52,392 bases of DNA from Bacteroidales bacterium (GTDB lineage: Bacteria > Bacteroidota > Bacteroidia > Bacteroidales > UBA12077), in contig DMBU01000052.1 of assembly GCA_003446015.1 (NCBI GenBank), positions 81,435 to 133,826 of the forward strand, given 5' to 3'. This document shows positions 41,553-51,182 of the stretch, piece by piece. A program made the translations under genes and the position numbers. The notes beneath the pieces were generated by a model that did not search any database, was not told where the DNA came from, and saw only the letters and a program-made list of their open reading frames with translations. The stretch's first letter is position 1; the number at the start of each line of letters is the position of its first letter.

Positions 41553-43646
41553 GTGAAAAAAACAACATTTATGGTACTTGCGTTAGGACTTCTTCTTGCG
41601 TCATGTACTCAAAAACCAACAGAAATGGAAAATCCATTATTAAGTAAATTTGACACTCCTTATGGAGTTCCACCATTTGATTTAATAAAAGTCGAACATT
41701 TTGTTCCCGCTTACCTGGAAGCAATTAAGCAACACGATTTGGAAATTGCTGCAATAGTTAATAATCCTGAAGTTCCTTCTTTTGAAAACACAATTGAAGC
41801 ACTGGAATTCAGTGGGAAATTATTAATTCAGGTTGATTATACTTTTAATAATTTAAACGCGTCATTAACCAGCGACGAAATGCAAAAAGTGGCCCAGGAA
41901 GTGGCTCCTTTATTGTCAAAACATTATGATGATGTTTCATTAAATGTAAAACTATTTCAAAAAGTTAAAGCTGTTTATGAGCAAAAAGCTGAATTTGAGC
42001 TTACTCCTGAACAAAGTCGTTTGTTAGAAGTAAAGTATAAAAATTTCGAAAGAGGTGGTGCTAACCTTGATCCTGAAAAACAAGCAAAACTTAGAACTAT
42101 AAACGAAGAGCTTTCATTACTAAACCTGCAATTTGGTAATAATATTTTAGCCGAGACAAACAATTACAAACTGGTAATTGAAAATGAAGCAGACCTAGCA
42201 GGGTTACCTGAATCTGTAATCATGACAGCTTCAGAAACAGCTAAAGAAGCGGGTTTAGAAGGCAAATGGGTATTTACTACTCACAAACCAAGCATGTTAC
42301 CTTTTTTAACTTATGCAAAGAATCGTGAGTTAAGAAAAGAACTTCACACTGCATATATTATGCGTGGCGATAATAATAATGAAAACGACAATAAAAAAGT
42401 ACTTTCACGTATAGCTGCTTTAAGTGCTGAGAAGTCTCATCTGTTTGGTTTCAAGAATTATTCAGAATATGTTTTAGATGTAAACATGGCAAAGAATCCA
42501 GAAACGGTTTTTGACTTTTTAAATAAAGTTTGGGATGCTGCACTACCAATAGCAAAAAAAGAAGCTGCTGAATTACAAAAAATGATTGATCGCGAAGGAG
42601 GAAAATTTAAATTGGCTCATTGGGATTGGTGGTACTACTCAGAAAAATTACGTAAACAAAAATACGATTTGGATGAAGAAATGCTTCGACCTTATTTCGT
42701 AAAAAACAATGTTCGTGATGGAGCATTTGAGGTTGCAACCAAATTATGGGGAATAAAATTTGTTGAACGTACGGATATTCCAAAATATCATCCCGATGTT
42801 GAAGTTTTTGAGGTACAGAATCCTGACGGAACATTCCTCGGAATTCTATACATGGATTGGTATCCACGTGAAAGTAAAGTGGGTGGAGCATGGATGGATG
42901 CGTATCGTAAGCAATCCGAAGGAATTTCTCCTGTTATTACCACAAACTTTAACTACACCATGCCTTCAGGTGATAAACCTGCCCTGTTATCTTTAGATGA
43001 AGTTACTACAACCTTCCATGAGTTTGGTCATGCTTTACATGGATTATTATCGAATTGCAAATATCACTCTCTATCGGGAACAAGTGTTGCCAGGGATTTT
43101 GTTGAGTTGCCATCGCAAATAATGGAAAACTGGGCATTGGAACCTGAAGTATTGCAAATGTATGCTAAACATTACGAAACAGGCGAAGTAATGCCTCAGG
43201 AATTGATAGACAAAATCAGCAACAGTGGTTTATTCAATAAAGGATTTACAGTTGTTGAATATACTTCGGCTGCATTATTAGATATGAACTGGTATACCAT
43301 TAACGAAGTAGTTGAACATGATGCTACTCAATTTGAGAATGATGTGATGGCAAATATTGGAATGATTCCTGAAATTATTGTTCGTTACCGAAGTCCATAT
43401 TTCGGCCATATTTTTGGGGGTGGATATTCATCGGGATATTATAGTTATCAATGGGCTCAGGTTTTAGATGCTGATGCTTTTAGTGTATTTAAAGAAAAAG
43501 GATTATTTGATCAGGAAACAGCAAAATCGTTCCGCGATAATGTGCTTTCAAGAGGAAATACAGAACCTGCAATGGACCTTTATAAAAAGTATCGTGGCAT
43601 GGAACCACAATTGGATGCATTCTTAGAAAGAAATGGATTGAAATAA
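41553..43646 (+). CDS. M3 family peptidyl-dipeptidase, lipoprotein
   Basis: 697 residues from a GTG start; the ATG five bases upstream is in another frame and stops at once. The N terminus is a lipoprotein signal, MKKTTFMVLALGLLLASC, with Cys18. The body is a Dcp/oligopeptidase A-type zinc peptidase with HEFGHALH (His489, Glu490, His493) and the third ligand Glu518 in ARDFVELPSQ. FGGGYSSGYYSYQWAQVL near the C terminus is the family's substrate loop. It probably trims peptides in the periplasm or on the outer membrane. No operon partner; a MITE-like repeat follows. Confidence 0.93.
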   Translation: MKKTTFMVLALGLLLASCTQKPTEMENPLLSKFDTPYGVPPFDLIKVEHFVPAYLEAIKQHDLEIAAIVNNPEVPSFENTIEALEFSGKLLIQVDYTFNNLNASLTSDEMQKVAQEVAPLLSKHYDDVSLNVKLFQKVKAVYEQKAEFELTPEQSRLLEVKYKNFERGGANLDPEKQAKLRTINEELSLLNLQFGNNILAETNNYKLVIENEADLAGLPESVIMTASETAKEAGLEGKWVFTTHKPSMLPFLTYAKNRELRKELHTAYIMRGDNNNENDNKKVLSRIAALSAEKSHLFGFKNYSEYVLDVNMAKNPETVFDFLNKVWDAALPIAKKEAAELQKMIDREGGKFKLAHWDWWYYSEKLRKQKYDLDEEMLRPYFVKNNVRDGAFEVATKLWGIKFVERTDIPKYHPDVEVFEVQNPDGTFLGILYMDWYPRESKVGGAWMDAYRKQSEGISPVITTNFNYTMPSGDKPALLSLDEVTTTFHEFGHALHGLLSNCKYHSLSGTSVARDFVELPSQIMENWALEPEVLQMYAKHYETGEVMPQELIDKISNSGLFNKGFTVVEYTSAALLDMNWYTINEVVEHDATQFENDVMANIGMIPEIIVRYRSPYFGHIFGGGYSSGYYSYQWAQVLDADAFSVFKEKGLFDQETAKSFRDNVLSRGNTEPAMDLYKKYRGMEPQLDAFLERNGLK

Positions 43647-43668
43647 ATACAAACTCTAAAATATATTT

Positions 43669-43833
43669 AGAGGGTGTCCGAAAAGTATAAAAAAGTAAGA
43701 AATTACTAATTTACATTCTTTGTGAGCCTTTGTGTGTACTTCGTGATCCTTTGTGGTTCAGTCTTTTATATTTTACCACAAAGTTACACCAAGGACTTCA
43801 CAAAGAAACACTAAGACTTTTTGGACACCCTCT
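43669..43833. mobile_element. MITE-like 165-bp palindromic element
   Basis: Ends AGAGGGTGTCCGAAAAGT and ACTTTTTGGACACCCTCT are inverted with a single G-T mismatch. Inside, CTTTGTG-rich sequence on the left (43718-43757) opposes CACAAAG-rich sequence on the right (43775-43815). It carries no reading frame. Size, inverted ends and lack of coding fit a MITE or palindromic intergenic repeat. No target duplication was evident. It lies between two convergent genes, ending three bases before the ALDH stop codon, and its T-flanked stem could terminate both. Confidence 0.6.
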
Positions 43834-43836
43834 TTT

Positions 43837-45207
43837 TTATTCAATAATCCACTTCAGAATTTTCAAATTTAATTGGGTATATGGTCTGTATTTCAAAAAA
43901 GGTTCAAACCAAGTTCCTTTATATAATACACTTTTCATATGACTAAAGGCAAAGAAACCTGCCTTTGCATGATAGTTTCCTGTGCCACTAAAACCAACTC
44001 CTCCAAATGGTAATTTAGGATTTGTTAAATGCATTATGGTATCGTTTACACATCCACCACCAAAGGAAATTTCATCAATAATTTTCTTTTTTAAGTTGTC
44101 ATTTTTTGTAAATACATATAAGGATAATGGTTTGGGGCGCTCTTTAACTTTTTGAATAATAGCATCCAGATTGTCAAATTCAATAATTGGCAATACCGGT
44201 CCAAAAATCTCATCTTCCATAACCTTACTATCAAATGAGACATTAGTCAAGATTGTAGGGCTTATATACAATTTTTCTTCGTCGGTTTCGCCACCATAAA
44301 ATATTTTATCCTTATCAATTAAATTTACCAAACGATTGAAATTTGCTTTGTTAATAATTCGGACATAAGCTTCGCTCCCTTTAGGATTTTCTCCAAGAAT
44401 TTTAACAATTTGATTTTTAAATTCAACCAGAAATTTTTCTTTTATGTCACTATGAACCAATATATAATCAGGGGCAACACAAGTTTGACCTCCATTTAAG
44501 AATTTTCCCCAGACAATTCTTTTAGCAGTCGTTTTCAAGTTGCAATCAGGAAAAACAAAAGTCGGACTTTTACCTCCCAACTCAAGCGTTACGGGCGTTA
44601 AGTTTTTAGCCGCCGCCTGATAAACTATTCTTCCAACAGTTGTACTCCCTGTAAAAAATATTTTATCAAACTTTTGATTGAGCAAATCGGTTGTTTCAGC
44701 AACTCCGCCTTCTTTAACATACAGGAAACCCGGATCAAAATTTTCATTTATTAATTTGCGCATAACTTCAGAAGTATTAGAAGCTAATTCGCTTGGCTTA
44801 ACAATTACTGTATTCCCTGCAGCTATTGCCGAAACTACAGGCACTAAAGTTAATTGATATGGATAATTCCAGGCTCCAATCACTAAAGTGTTACCATAAG
44901 GTTCAGGGTAAATTCTGCTTTTACCCGGGAAGTTTGCCAAATTCGTTCCAACCCTTCTGGGTTTACTCCAGCTTTTTACTTTTTGAATTGCTGTATTAAT
45001 TTCATGATAAATTAAAGATAGCTCGGTTTCGTAGGTTTCATAAACAGACTTTCCAAAATCTTTATCGATAGCTTCATAGAGGAGCGATTCATTATCTTTT
45101 AATATTTTACGAAACTTTTTAAGTTCATCAATTCTAAATCGAATCGATTTGGTTTTATTTGATTGGAAATAATCTTTCTGAAGATTAATAATTTCTTTTG
45201 CTTCCAT
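43837..45207 (-). CDS. Aldehyde dehydrogenase (ALDH3-like)
   Basis: 456 residues, the short class typical of the ALDH3 group that oxidises fatty or aromatic aldehydes with NAD(P). Catalytic Cys243 is in GGQTCVAPDY and the general base Glu209 in TLELGGKSPTFVF. Other motifs are IGAWNYPYQLTLVP, VIVKPSELA and IFFTGSTTVGRIV. The gene is eight bases downstream of an SDR dehydrogenase gene, so the pair may convert an alcohol to an aldehyde and then an acid. The substrate is unknown. Confidence 0.93.
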   Translation of the reverse strand: MEAKEIINLQKDYFQSNKTKSIRFRIDELKKFRKILKDNESLLYEAIDKDFGKSVYETYETELSLIYHEINTAIQKVKSWSKPRRVGTNLANFPGKSRIYPEPYGNTLVIGAWNYPYQLTLVPVVSAIAAGNTVIVKPSELASNTSEVMRKLINENFDPGFLYVKEGGVAETTDLLNQKFDKIFFTGSTTVGRIVYQAAAKNLTPVTLELGGKSPTFVFPDCNLKTTAKRIVWGKFLNGGQTCVAPDYILVHSDIKEKFLVEFKNQIVKILGENPKGSEAYVRIINKANFNRLVNLIDKDKIFYGGETDEEKLYISPTILTNVSFDSKVMEDEIFGPVLPIIEFDNLDAIIQKVKERPKPLSLYVFTKNDNLKKKIIDEISFGGGCVNDTIMHLTNPKLPFGGVGFSGTGNYHAKAGFFAFSHMKSVLYKGTWFEPFLKYRPYTQLNLKILKWIIE

Positions 45208-45215
45208 ATATTTTT

Positions 45216-46028
45216 TTATTTCTGATGTCCCTTAAATTCATTCATCGTTTTATACACACCAAAACCATTGCCAATAATAAAATCAAACCAGCGAACCGGC
45301 AAAATTCCTTTACTAAATGGCAATAAATAAACCAACCAGGGCATTCTGATAAATATTCTGTTCTTTTGAATTGCCCTCACAATTTTATTTGCAGCAGTTT
45401 CGGGTTTAACAATAGGAATAATTCGGGATTTTACTCCATCGAACATTCCGGTACTAATATAATAAGGAGTGACTGTTGTAATCTTTACACCTGTAGCAAT
45501 TCGTTCAAGTTCCAACCTTAAAGAATCGGACCAACCAATAGCAGCCCATTTGCTGGCACAATAAATCGACATTTTTGGATTTGAGATCATTCCTGCTGCC
45601 GATGCAATATTTACAATATGTCCCTCACCCTTCTTCATCATATCATCCAAAAACTCTTTTGTGATATGCATTAACACAGAAGTATTAATCTTCATTGAGA
45701 AATCAATATCCTCGTGGGTATGCTCGTGAAAATATTTTCCAACGACAATTCCGGCATTGTTTATTAATACATCTACATTACCCACCTCATCTTTAACTTT
45801 TTGAGCGTTTTGTTTTATTTGCCCAAGATCAGCTACATCAACAACATACGAAAAAACATTAAATCCCGATTCTTTTAACTCTGCGGTTGTTTCAGCAAGT
45901 TTTTCTGTATTAATATCCCAAAGTATCATTTTTGATGCTCCCAGATCAAGAATTTTATGAGCCATTAGCTTCCCAATGCCGGTAGCACCGCCAGTTATTA
46001 AAACGGTTTTATTCTTAAATTTTGTCAT
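45216..46028 (-). CDS. Short-chain dehydrogenase/reductase (SDR)
   Basis: 270 residues with the classical SDR plan: cofactor loop TGGATGIGK (12-20), NNAG (90-93), catalytic Ser143, Tyr156 and Lys160 (YCASK). The C terminus has a hydrophobic stretch (MPWLVYLLPFSKGILPVRWF) like membrane-associated retinol or hydroxysteroid dehydrogenase relatives. It is first in a two-gene operon with the ALDH gene. The substrate cannot be inferred beyond a likely lipophilic alcohol. Confidence 0.92.
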   Translation of the reverse strand: MTKFKNKTVLITGGATGIGKLMAHKILDLGASKMILWDINTEKLAETTAELKESGFNVFSYVVDVADLGQIKQNAQKVKDEVGNVDVLINNAGIVVGKYFHEHTHEDIDFSMKINTSVLMHITKEFLDDMMKKGEGHIVNIASAAGMISNPKMSIYCASKWAAIGWSDSLRLELERIATGVKITTVTPYYISTGMFDGVKSRIIPIVKPETAANKIVRAIQKNRIFIRMPWLVYLLPFSKGILPVRWFDFIIGNGFGVYKTMNEFKGHQK

Positions 46029-46132
46029 GATTAGTCAATGTGTTAGTTAATTGTTAATAAGACAATTCTATGTGAAAGCAACTTTTTTAATCATTAAACC
46101 ATCTTATAAATATAATTTAAAAAAGGGAAAAG

Positions 46133-46516
46133 ATGAAACCTGAGAAATTCATAAGCATAATGCTCCTTACACTGCTACTTAGCTGTGAAATGGAAGAGCA
46201 GCAGGTTGATCAAAAAATTGGAGAAGTTTCTTTTGAGACTAACCAATATATCATGAACAGCACTTTTGATATAGATATTTATGTTGATCAAAAAAAAATT
46301 GGCTCCTTTAATGATAACCGAAATACTTCCGAAACTGAAACCATTACTAAACTCAAAGTTGTGAAAAAACTTGAAGCTGGTATTCATACTTATGAAGTGA
46401 AAGTTTATTCATATAATGGAGAACCTAGTAAATCTATTAAAGGAAGATTCATCATACACGAGAATCGGAAGAGTGATGTTTTTATAGATTTCAAAGATTA
46501 CAATAGCTGGATTTAG
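46133..46516 (+). CDS. Small putative lipoprotein
   Basis: 127 residues. The N terminus FISIMLLTLLLSCEMEEQQ has a lipobox with Cys18, followed by acidic residues like other Bacteroidota surface lipoproteins. The rest is predicted beta-rich (FDIDIYVDQKKIGSF, AGIHTYEVKVYSYNGEPSK) and may be an Ig-like fold. No family recognised. It is divergent from the SDR gene and 91 bases before the PhzF gene. Confidence 0.7.
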   Translation: MKPEKFISIMLLTLLLSCEMEEQQVDQKIGEVSFETNQYIMNSTFDIDIYVDQKKIGSFNDNRNTSETETITKLKVVKKLEAGIHTYEVKVYSYNGEPSKSIKGRFIIHENRKSDVFIDFKDYNSWI

Positions 46517-46607
46517 GTCCTGCTATTTTATAACATCTCCATTCATATTTATTCTATTCTGTTTATTCATAACTTTATTGAGATTTTTAATCTTAATATT
46601 TTGAGTT

Positions 46608-47390
46608 ATGAAAATTCCAATATATCAAGTCGATGCTTTTACAGACCATGTCTTTGGTGGAAATCCTGCTGCAGTTTGTCCTTTAAAAGAATGGCTCGAC
46701 ACAGAAACCATGCAGAAAATTGCTGAAGAAAATAACCTTTCAGAAACTGCTTTTTTCGTTCCAAAAGATGATTATTATGAAATTCGTTGGTTTACACCTA
46801 AGCTTGAAATTAATTTAGCTGGCCATCCAACACTTGCTACAGCATGGGTTATTTTTAATGAATTAAATCATTCAAAAGATAAAATTAAATTTATTTCTCC
46901 TTTAAGTGGTGAACTATTAATTGAAAAAAAGAATGATTTGATAACCATGGATTTTCCATCAAATCATGCTGAATTAATATCCGAACCTGATTTCCTGATT
47001 AAAGCATTAGGTAAGAAACATGTGAAGGTATTAAAAGCAAGAGACTTATTGGTTGTCTATAAAAACCAATCGGAAATCGAAAATATAAAACCTAATTTCG
47101 GATTAATGGAGAAAATTGATACGTTTGGAATTATTATAACTGCACCCGGAAATGATTGTGATTTTGTATCGAGATTTTTTGCTCCCCGTGCCGGAATAAA
47201 TGAAGACCCTGTTACAGGTTCAGCTCATACAACTCTTATTCCATATTGGGCTGAAAAACTTAATAAAACAAAACTCAATGCTGTTCAACTTTCAGAACGA
47301 ATTGGTAATTTGCAGTGTGAATATCTTGGAGATAGGGTTAAAATAGCAGGAACAGCAAGACTATTTATGAAAGGAGAAATTATTATTTAA
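46608..47390 (+). CDS. PhzF family isomerase-like protein
   Basis: 260 residues of the PhzF/diaminopimelate epimerase-like fold. The N-terminal signature VDAFTDHVFGGNPAAVCPL, catalytic Glu46 in NNLSETAFFV, AGHPTLATAW and GINEDPVTGSAHTTL are all present. Most genomic members have no known substrate, and no phenazine genes are nearby. Its stop overlaps the start of the TauE-like gene by one base (TAATG), so translation is coupled. Confidence 0.92.
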   Translation: MKIPIYQVDAFTDHVFGGNPAAVCPLKEWLDTETMQKIAEENNLSETAFFVPKDDYYEIRWFTPKLEINLAGHPTLATAWVIFNELNHSKDKIKFISPLSGELLIEKKNDLITMDFPSNHAELISEPDFLIKALGKKHVKVLKARDLLVVYKNQSEIENIKPNFGLMEKIDTFGIIITAPGNDCDFVSRFFAPRAGINEDPVTGSAHTTLIPYWAEKLNKTKLNAVQLSERIGNLQCEYLGDRVKIAGTARLFMKGEIII

Positions 47391-48130
47391 TGGATGCCAG
47401 TTTAATTATCATAGTTCTTTTTATTGTGTTTATTTCGACATTAACCCGTTCGACATTTGGATTTGGTGATGCTTTAATTGCTATGCCATTACTCGTATTA
47501 TTTATTGATATTAAAATTGCAACACCATTAATTGCTTTAATTGCTTTTTTTATTGCAATTTCGATTCTTATAAGAAATTGGAAAAGAGTTGAATTTAAAA
47601 GCGCCTGGAGATTAATAATATCGTCACTAATTGGCATACCCATTGGACTTTGGTATTTAAATGATTTAAACGAGAATATTATAAAACTAATTTTAGGAGT
47701 CCTCATTTCTCTATTTGGAATTTATAAACTACTAAAAACCAGCCTAATTCAACTTAAAACTGAAAAATATGCCTGGCTGTTTGGTTTTGTTGCAGGAATG
47801 CTGGGAGGAGCCTACAATACTAACGGACCTCCAATTGTAATTTACAGTACTCTAAAAAAATGGAGCCCTCAGAATTTTAGAGCCACTTTGCAAGGATATT
47901 TTTTCACAACTGGTATCTTAGTCATTGCAGGTCATGGAATAGTTGGGAATTTTACAAGTGAAGTACTTACTTATTTTATTTATTGTCTTCCAGGTGTTCT
48001 ATTAGCAGTGATTATGGGAGCACAAATCAACAAAATAATTCCGGTCGAACGTTTTCATAAATATATCTATATAATCCTTATCGTCTTAGGTTTTATATTA
48101 ATAATCAACTCATTTAAAAGCTTTATTTAA
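47390..48130 (+). CDS. TauE/SafE family membrane transporter
   Basis: 246 residues with about eight hydrophobic helices. Family features are the N-terminal STLTRSTFGFGDALIAMPLL and the repeated inner motif GFVAGMLGGAYNTNGPP. Relatives export sulfite, sulfoacetate or other organic anions; the substrate here is open. Its start overlaps the PhzF stop and it ends one base before the GNAT gene, forming a tight three-gene unit. Confidence 0.9.
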   Translation: MDASLIIIVLFIVFISTLTRSTFGFGDALIAMPLLVLFIDIKIATPLIALIAFFIAISILIRNWKRVEFKSAWRLIISSLIGIPIGLWYLNDLNENIIKLILGVLISLFGIYKLLKTSLIQLKTEKYAWLFGFVAGMLGGAYNTNGPPIVIYSTLKKWSPQNFRATLQGYFFTTGILVIAGHGIVGNFTSEVLTYFIYCLPGVLLAVIMGAQINKIIPVERFHKYIYIILIVLGFILIINSFKSFI

Positions 48131-48131
48131 A

Positions 48132-48539
48132 ATGGAATACGCTGAAAAACAACCAACTCCTGAACAATTTTTTGAACTTTTCGAAACTACAGGCTGGAAT
48201 ACAAAATACGAACTAAGTAAAGACGAACTATACAGAGCCCTTAAAAACTCATGGTATACCATTTCTGTTTATGATTATAAAAAACTAATTGGTTTTGGCA
48301 GAATAATTTGCGATGGAGTTGTACATGCATTAATTCTTGATGTTATTATTCTCCCTGAAAGACAAGGAGAAGGAATAGGAAAGGAAGTAATGGATAGATT
48401 GATAGCTAAATGTAAGAAACATAAGATTCGTGATATTCAATTATTCTCCGCTAAAGATAAAGCAGGCTTTTATGAAAAACTAGGCTTTGAATGTAGAAAG
48501 GAAGATTCTCCAGGAATGCAATTGGAGAAGTACTGGTAA
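48132..48539 (+). CDS. GNAT family N-acetyltransferase
   Basis: 135 residues, a single GNAT domain. The acetyl-CoA loop is visible as LPERQGEGIGKEVMDRL and the C-terminal segment as KDKAGFYEKLGFECRKED. It starts one base after the TauE-like stop and is the third gene of the PhzF cluster. The acceptor is unknown. Confidence 0.88.
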   Translation: MEYAEKQPTPEQFFELFETTGWNTKYELSKDELYRALKNSWYTISVYDYKKLIGFGRIICDGVVHALILDVIILPERQGEGIGKEVMDRLIAKCKKHKIRDIQLFSAKDKAGFYEKLGFECRKEDSPGMQLEKYW

Positions 48540-48584
48540 TAATTAACACTTTCCAACTATTAGAAAAATTTCATGTCATTAAAA

Positions 48585-48610
48585 CGAAATGTAACCACCC
48601 AGTCATTTCG
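48585..48610. promoter_or_regulatory. Inverted repeat upstream of the FtsX-like permease gene
   Basis: CGAAATG (48585-48591) and CATTTCG (48604-48610) are perfect inverted arms with a 12-base spacer, 32 bases before the ATG at 48643. The right arm sits in GTCATTTCGAACG, which resembles a dispersed intergenic repeat common in Bacteroidota, so it may be repeat debris rather than an operator. Confidence 0.3.
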
Positions 48611-48642
48611 AACGTCAGATTTAAAACTAATACAGGAAAGTC

Positions 48643-51042
48643 ATGATAAAAAATTACATTTTAACAGCCTTTAGAAATATACTTCGGCACAAGGGATTTT
48701 CATTTATAAACATTTTGGGATTAGCTTTAAGCATGTCGGTTTGCATGCTCATTATCGTTGTAATAATCGATCAGTACAAATACGATAATTTCGTTACTAA
48801 ACGAGATCGGATTTACCGAATAGAGAGTATTAATAATGCTAATAAATCGTCGATTAATATTACCAAATATGCATCAACAACTTATCCGCTTTATGATGAG
48901 TTATTAAATAATTATGCAATAATTGAAGATGCCGTTGTTATATATGACAATTTTAACAGAGATGCTATTTATAAAGAAAACAAATTCCCAATTCGGGGAT
49001 TTTATGCGAGTGAATCGTTTTTTAATTTATTCGATTTTGAATTAACTCCAGGCTCATTCTCTAATCCCCTGAAAGAGCCCTTTTCAATAATTCTAAAAGA
49101 AGAAACCGCAAAAAAATATTTCGAAGATAAAGATCCAATAGGCAAATTTATACAAATTGACACTTTAGGAAGCTTTAAGGTAACCGGATTAATTCCCGAA
49201 TCAAAAAACAAATCACAATTCCAGTTTCAAGCTTTGGTTTCTGCCTCAACAATTCCGGTTCTCGAATCAAGCGAAAAAATACATCTGGTAACTAATAAAT
49301 GGGAAAGTTTTAGTTCCAGCTACATCTATATTCTCGTTGATAAAAATGCCAACATTGAGAATATTAATTCAGCTTTAGGCAAGATTAGCCTGGAAAAATA
49401 TAAGGATCTGGAAGAAGCCGATGTAAGTTTCTATTTAAAACCATTTAATAAGATCGTACCTGGAGACTTCATCGCCAATGAGATTGGAGTGTTTCTTCCT
49501 AAAATTTTCATCATTTTCTTGGGAGGATTATCGCTAATAATAATTCTATCGGCTGCTTTTAACTACACAAGTCTATCAATGGCTCGTGCTTTGCTCCGAT
49601 CAAAAGAAGTTGGAGTAAGAAAAACTCTTGGTGCAACCCGCCGTCAAATTATTCTTCAATTTTTATCAGAGGCCTTTTTGGTTGCACTTTTTGCGTTGAT
49701 ATTTGCAATTGTTATCCTGCAATTAATACTTCCGGGATTTTCTGGTATGAAAATGATGTCGATGTTGGAAATTCGTCCTGAACAGGATTTTACAATTTAT
49801 CTGGCATTCTTCATATTTGCTTTACTTGTTGGATTCTTATCGGGTATTTTACCTTCGGTTTATATATCTTCATTTAATCCAATTAAAGTATTAAAAGGAG
49901 CGACTAATGTTAAGCTTCTAAGCAAAATTACTTTACGAAAAATATTACTGGTTACACAATTTACTTTTTCAATGATTTTTATAATCTCAATTATTGCAAT
50001 ATATAGTCAGATGAACTATATGTTAAATGCAAAAATGGGATTTGAAAGAGATGTTGTTTATAACATATGGCTACAAAAAAATAATTTTGAAGTTGTTAAA
50101 GATTATTACAGCCAATTTCCCGAAGTAACTGAAATTAGTGCCGCTTCGCATGTTCCGGGAGTTGGCAATTTTAGGAGTGCTATTGTAAGACAAAAGGCTG
50201 AAGACGAAAAAATAGAGGTTGATTATTTTGCTGTCGACCAAAATTATATTGATGTAATGGGTCTTGAACTTATTAAAGGATCAAATTTCCCTGAAAAAGT
50301 CAATACCGAGAACGAATCATTTGTTATCGCTGATGAAAGAATGCTGAAAAGACTTAATCTGGGAACTCCAACTGAAGCAATCGGTAAAAGCATAATTATC
50401 GAAGATTCAACTTTGGTAGAAATTATAGGTGTTATTAAAGATTATCATTATGCTGCTTTATTCTTACCTCAAAAATCTTTAATGCTAAGGTATAAGCCTG
50501 ATGAATTTCGATTAGCCGTATTCCGAATCGATGCTGGCAGTAAACCTGAAATAGTCGATAAGTTTAAAAATGGTTGGGATAATATTGATAAGTACAAAAA
50601 ATATAGAGGAGATTTTCTTGATACCGAAATAAAAGAATACTATTCATATTTCGAGGATGTGTTATACACAGTCGGCTTTGCTTCAGTATTAGCCATTGTA
50701 ATTGCATGTTTAGGATTACTTGGGATGGCAACATATAGCACGCAAACAAGAATAAAAGAAATCGGAGTAAGAAAGGTTTTTGGAGCCGAACCAAAAAGTA
50801 TAGTCTATTTAATTTCTAAAACCTATATTAAACTATTCATAGTAGCCGCAATCATAGCAGGGCCTCTTGCTTACATAATAAACAATATGTGGATTCAGTA
50901 TATTGCTGATCATGCAACTTTTGGGTTTGGAGTAATTTTCTTAGGAATCTTCTTAATAATCAGTTTTGGTATGATAACCATTGCAAGCCAAACCCTCAAA
51001 GCTGCTAATATTAATCCTGCAGAATCTTTAAGATACGAATAA
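48643..51042 (+). CDS. FtsX/MacB-type ABC transporter permease (no ATPase partner)
   Basis: 799 residues. It starts with the family opening MIKNYILTAFRNILRHKGFS and a first helix (INILGLALSMSVCMLIIVVI), then a MacB-like periplasmic domain (about 45-280). An FtsX domain follows with VRKTLGATRRQIILQFL (about 320-340). A second half repeats this plan and ends with KEIGVRKVFGAEPKSIVYLI. Double-length permeases of this kind are numerous in Bacteroidota. No ATPase gene is adjacent, so it must pair with one elsewhere or act differently. AGGAAAG lies just before the start. Confidence 0.92.
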   Translation: MIKNYILTAFRNILRHKGFSFINILGLALSMSVCMLIIVVIIDQYKYDNFVTKRDRIYRIESINNANKSSINITKYASTTYPLYDELLNNYAIIEDAVVIYDNFNRDAIYKENKFPIRGFYASESFFNLFDFELTPGSFSNPLKEPFSIILKEETAKKYFEDKDPIGKFIQIDTLGSFKVTGLIPESKNKSQFQFQALVSASTIPVLESSEKIHLVTNKWESFSSSYIYILVDKNANIENINSALGKISLEKYKDLEEADVSFYLKPFNKIVPGDFIANEIGVFLPKIFIIFLGGLSLIIILSAAFNYTSLSMARALLRSKEVGVRKTLGATRRQIILQFLSEAFLVALFALIFAIVILQLILPGFSGMKMMSMLEIRPEQDFTIYLAFFIFALLVGFLSGILPSVYISSFNPIKVLKGATNVKLLSKITLRKILLVTQFTFSMIFIISIIAIYSQMNYMLNAKMGFERDVVYNIWLQKNNFEVVKDYYSQFPEVTEISAASHVPGVGNFRSAIVRQKAEDEKIEVDYFAVDQNYIDVMGLELIKGSNFPEKVNTENESFVIADERMLKRLNLGTPTEAIGKSIIIEDSTLVEIIGVIKDYHYAALFLPQKSLMLRYKPDEFRLAVFRIDAGSKPEIVDKFKNGWDNIDKYKKYRGDFLDTEIKEYYSYFEDVLYTVGFASVLAIVIACLGLLGMATYSTQTRIKEIGVRKVFGAEPKSIVYLISKTYIKLFIVAAIIAGPLAYIINNMWIQYIADHATFGFGVIFLGIFLIISFGMITIASQTLKAANINPAESLRYE

Positions 51043-51067
51043 GATTAATTCATCGAATATAATAACT

Positions 51068-51101
51068 CAAAGGCTAATAACTATGCCTTTGGGTTTGTTT
51101 T
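51068..51101 (+). terminator. Terminator after the permease gene
   Basis: CAAAGGC (51068-51074) pairs with GCCTTTG (51085-51091) around a ten-base loop, followed by GGTTTGTTTT. It starts 26 bases after the stop codon. Confidence 0.7.
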
Positions 51102-51182
51102 AAAGAAAATTTTTATCATTTTTATCAAAAATAAAGAAACATAGTCGGGGTATACAAGTATAAAGGACTGTAATTTAAAAAG

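Noticed and set aside
47383..47706. 107-residue minus-strand frame opposite the TauE-like gene
   Set aside because: It mirrors the hydrophobic codons of the transporter gene; the + strand frame has family motifs and coupled neighbours.
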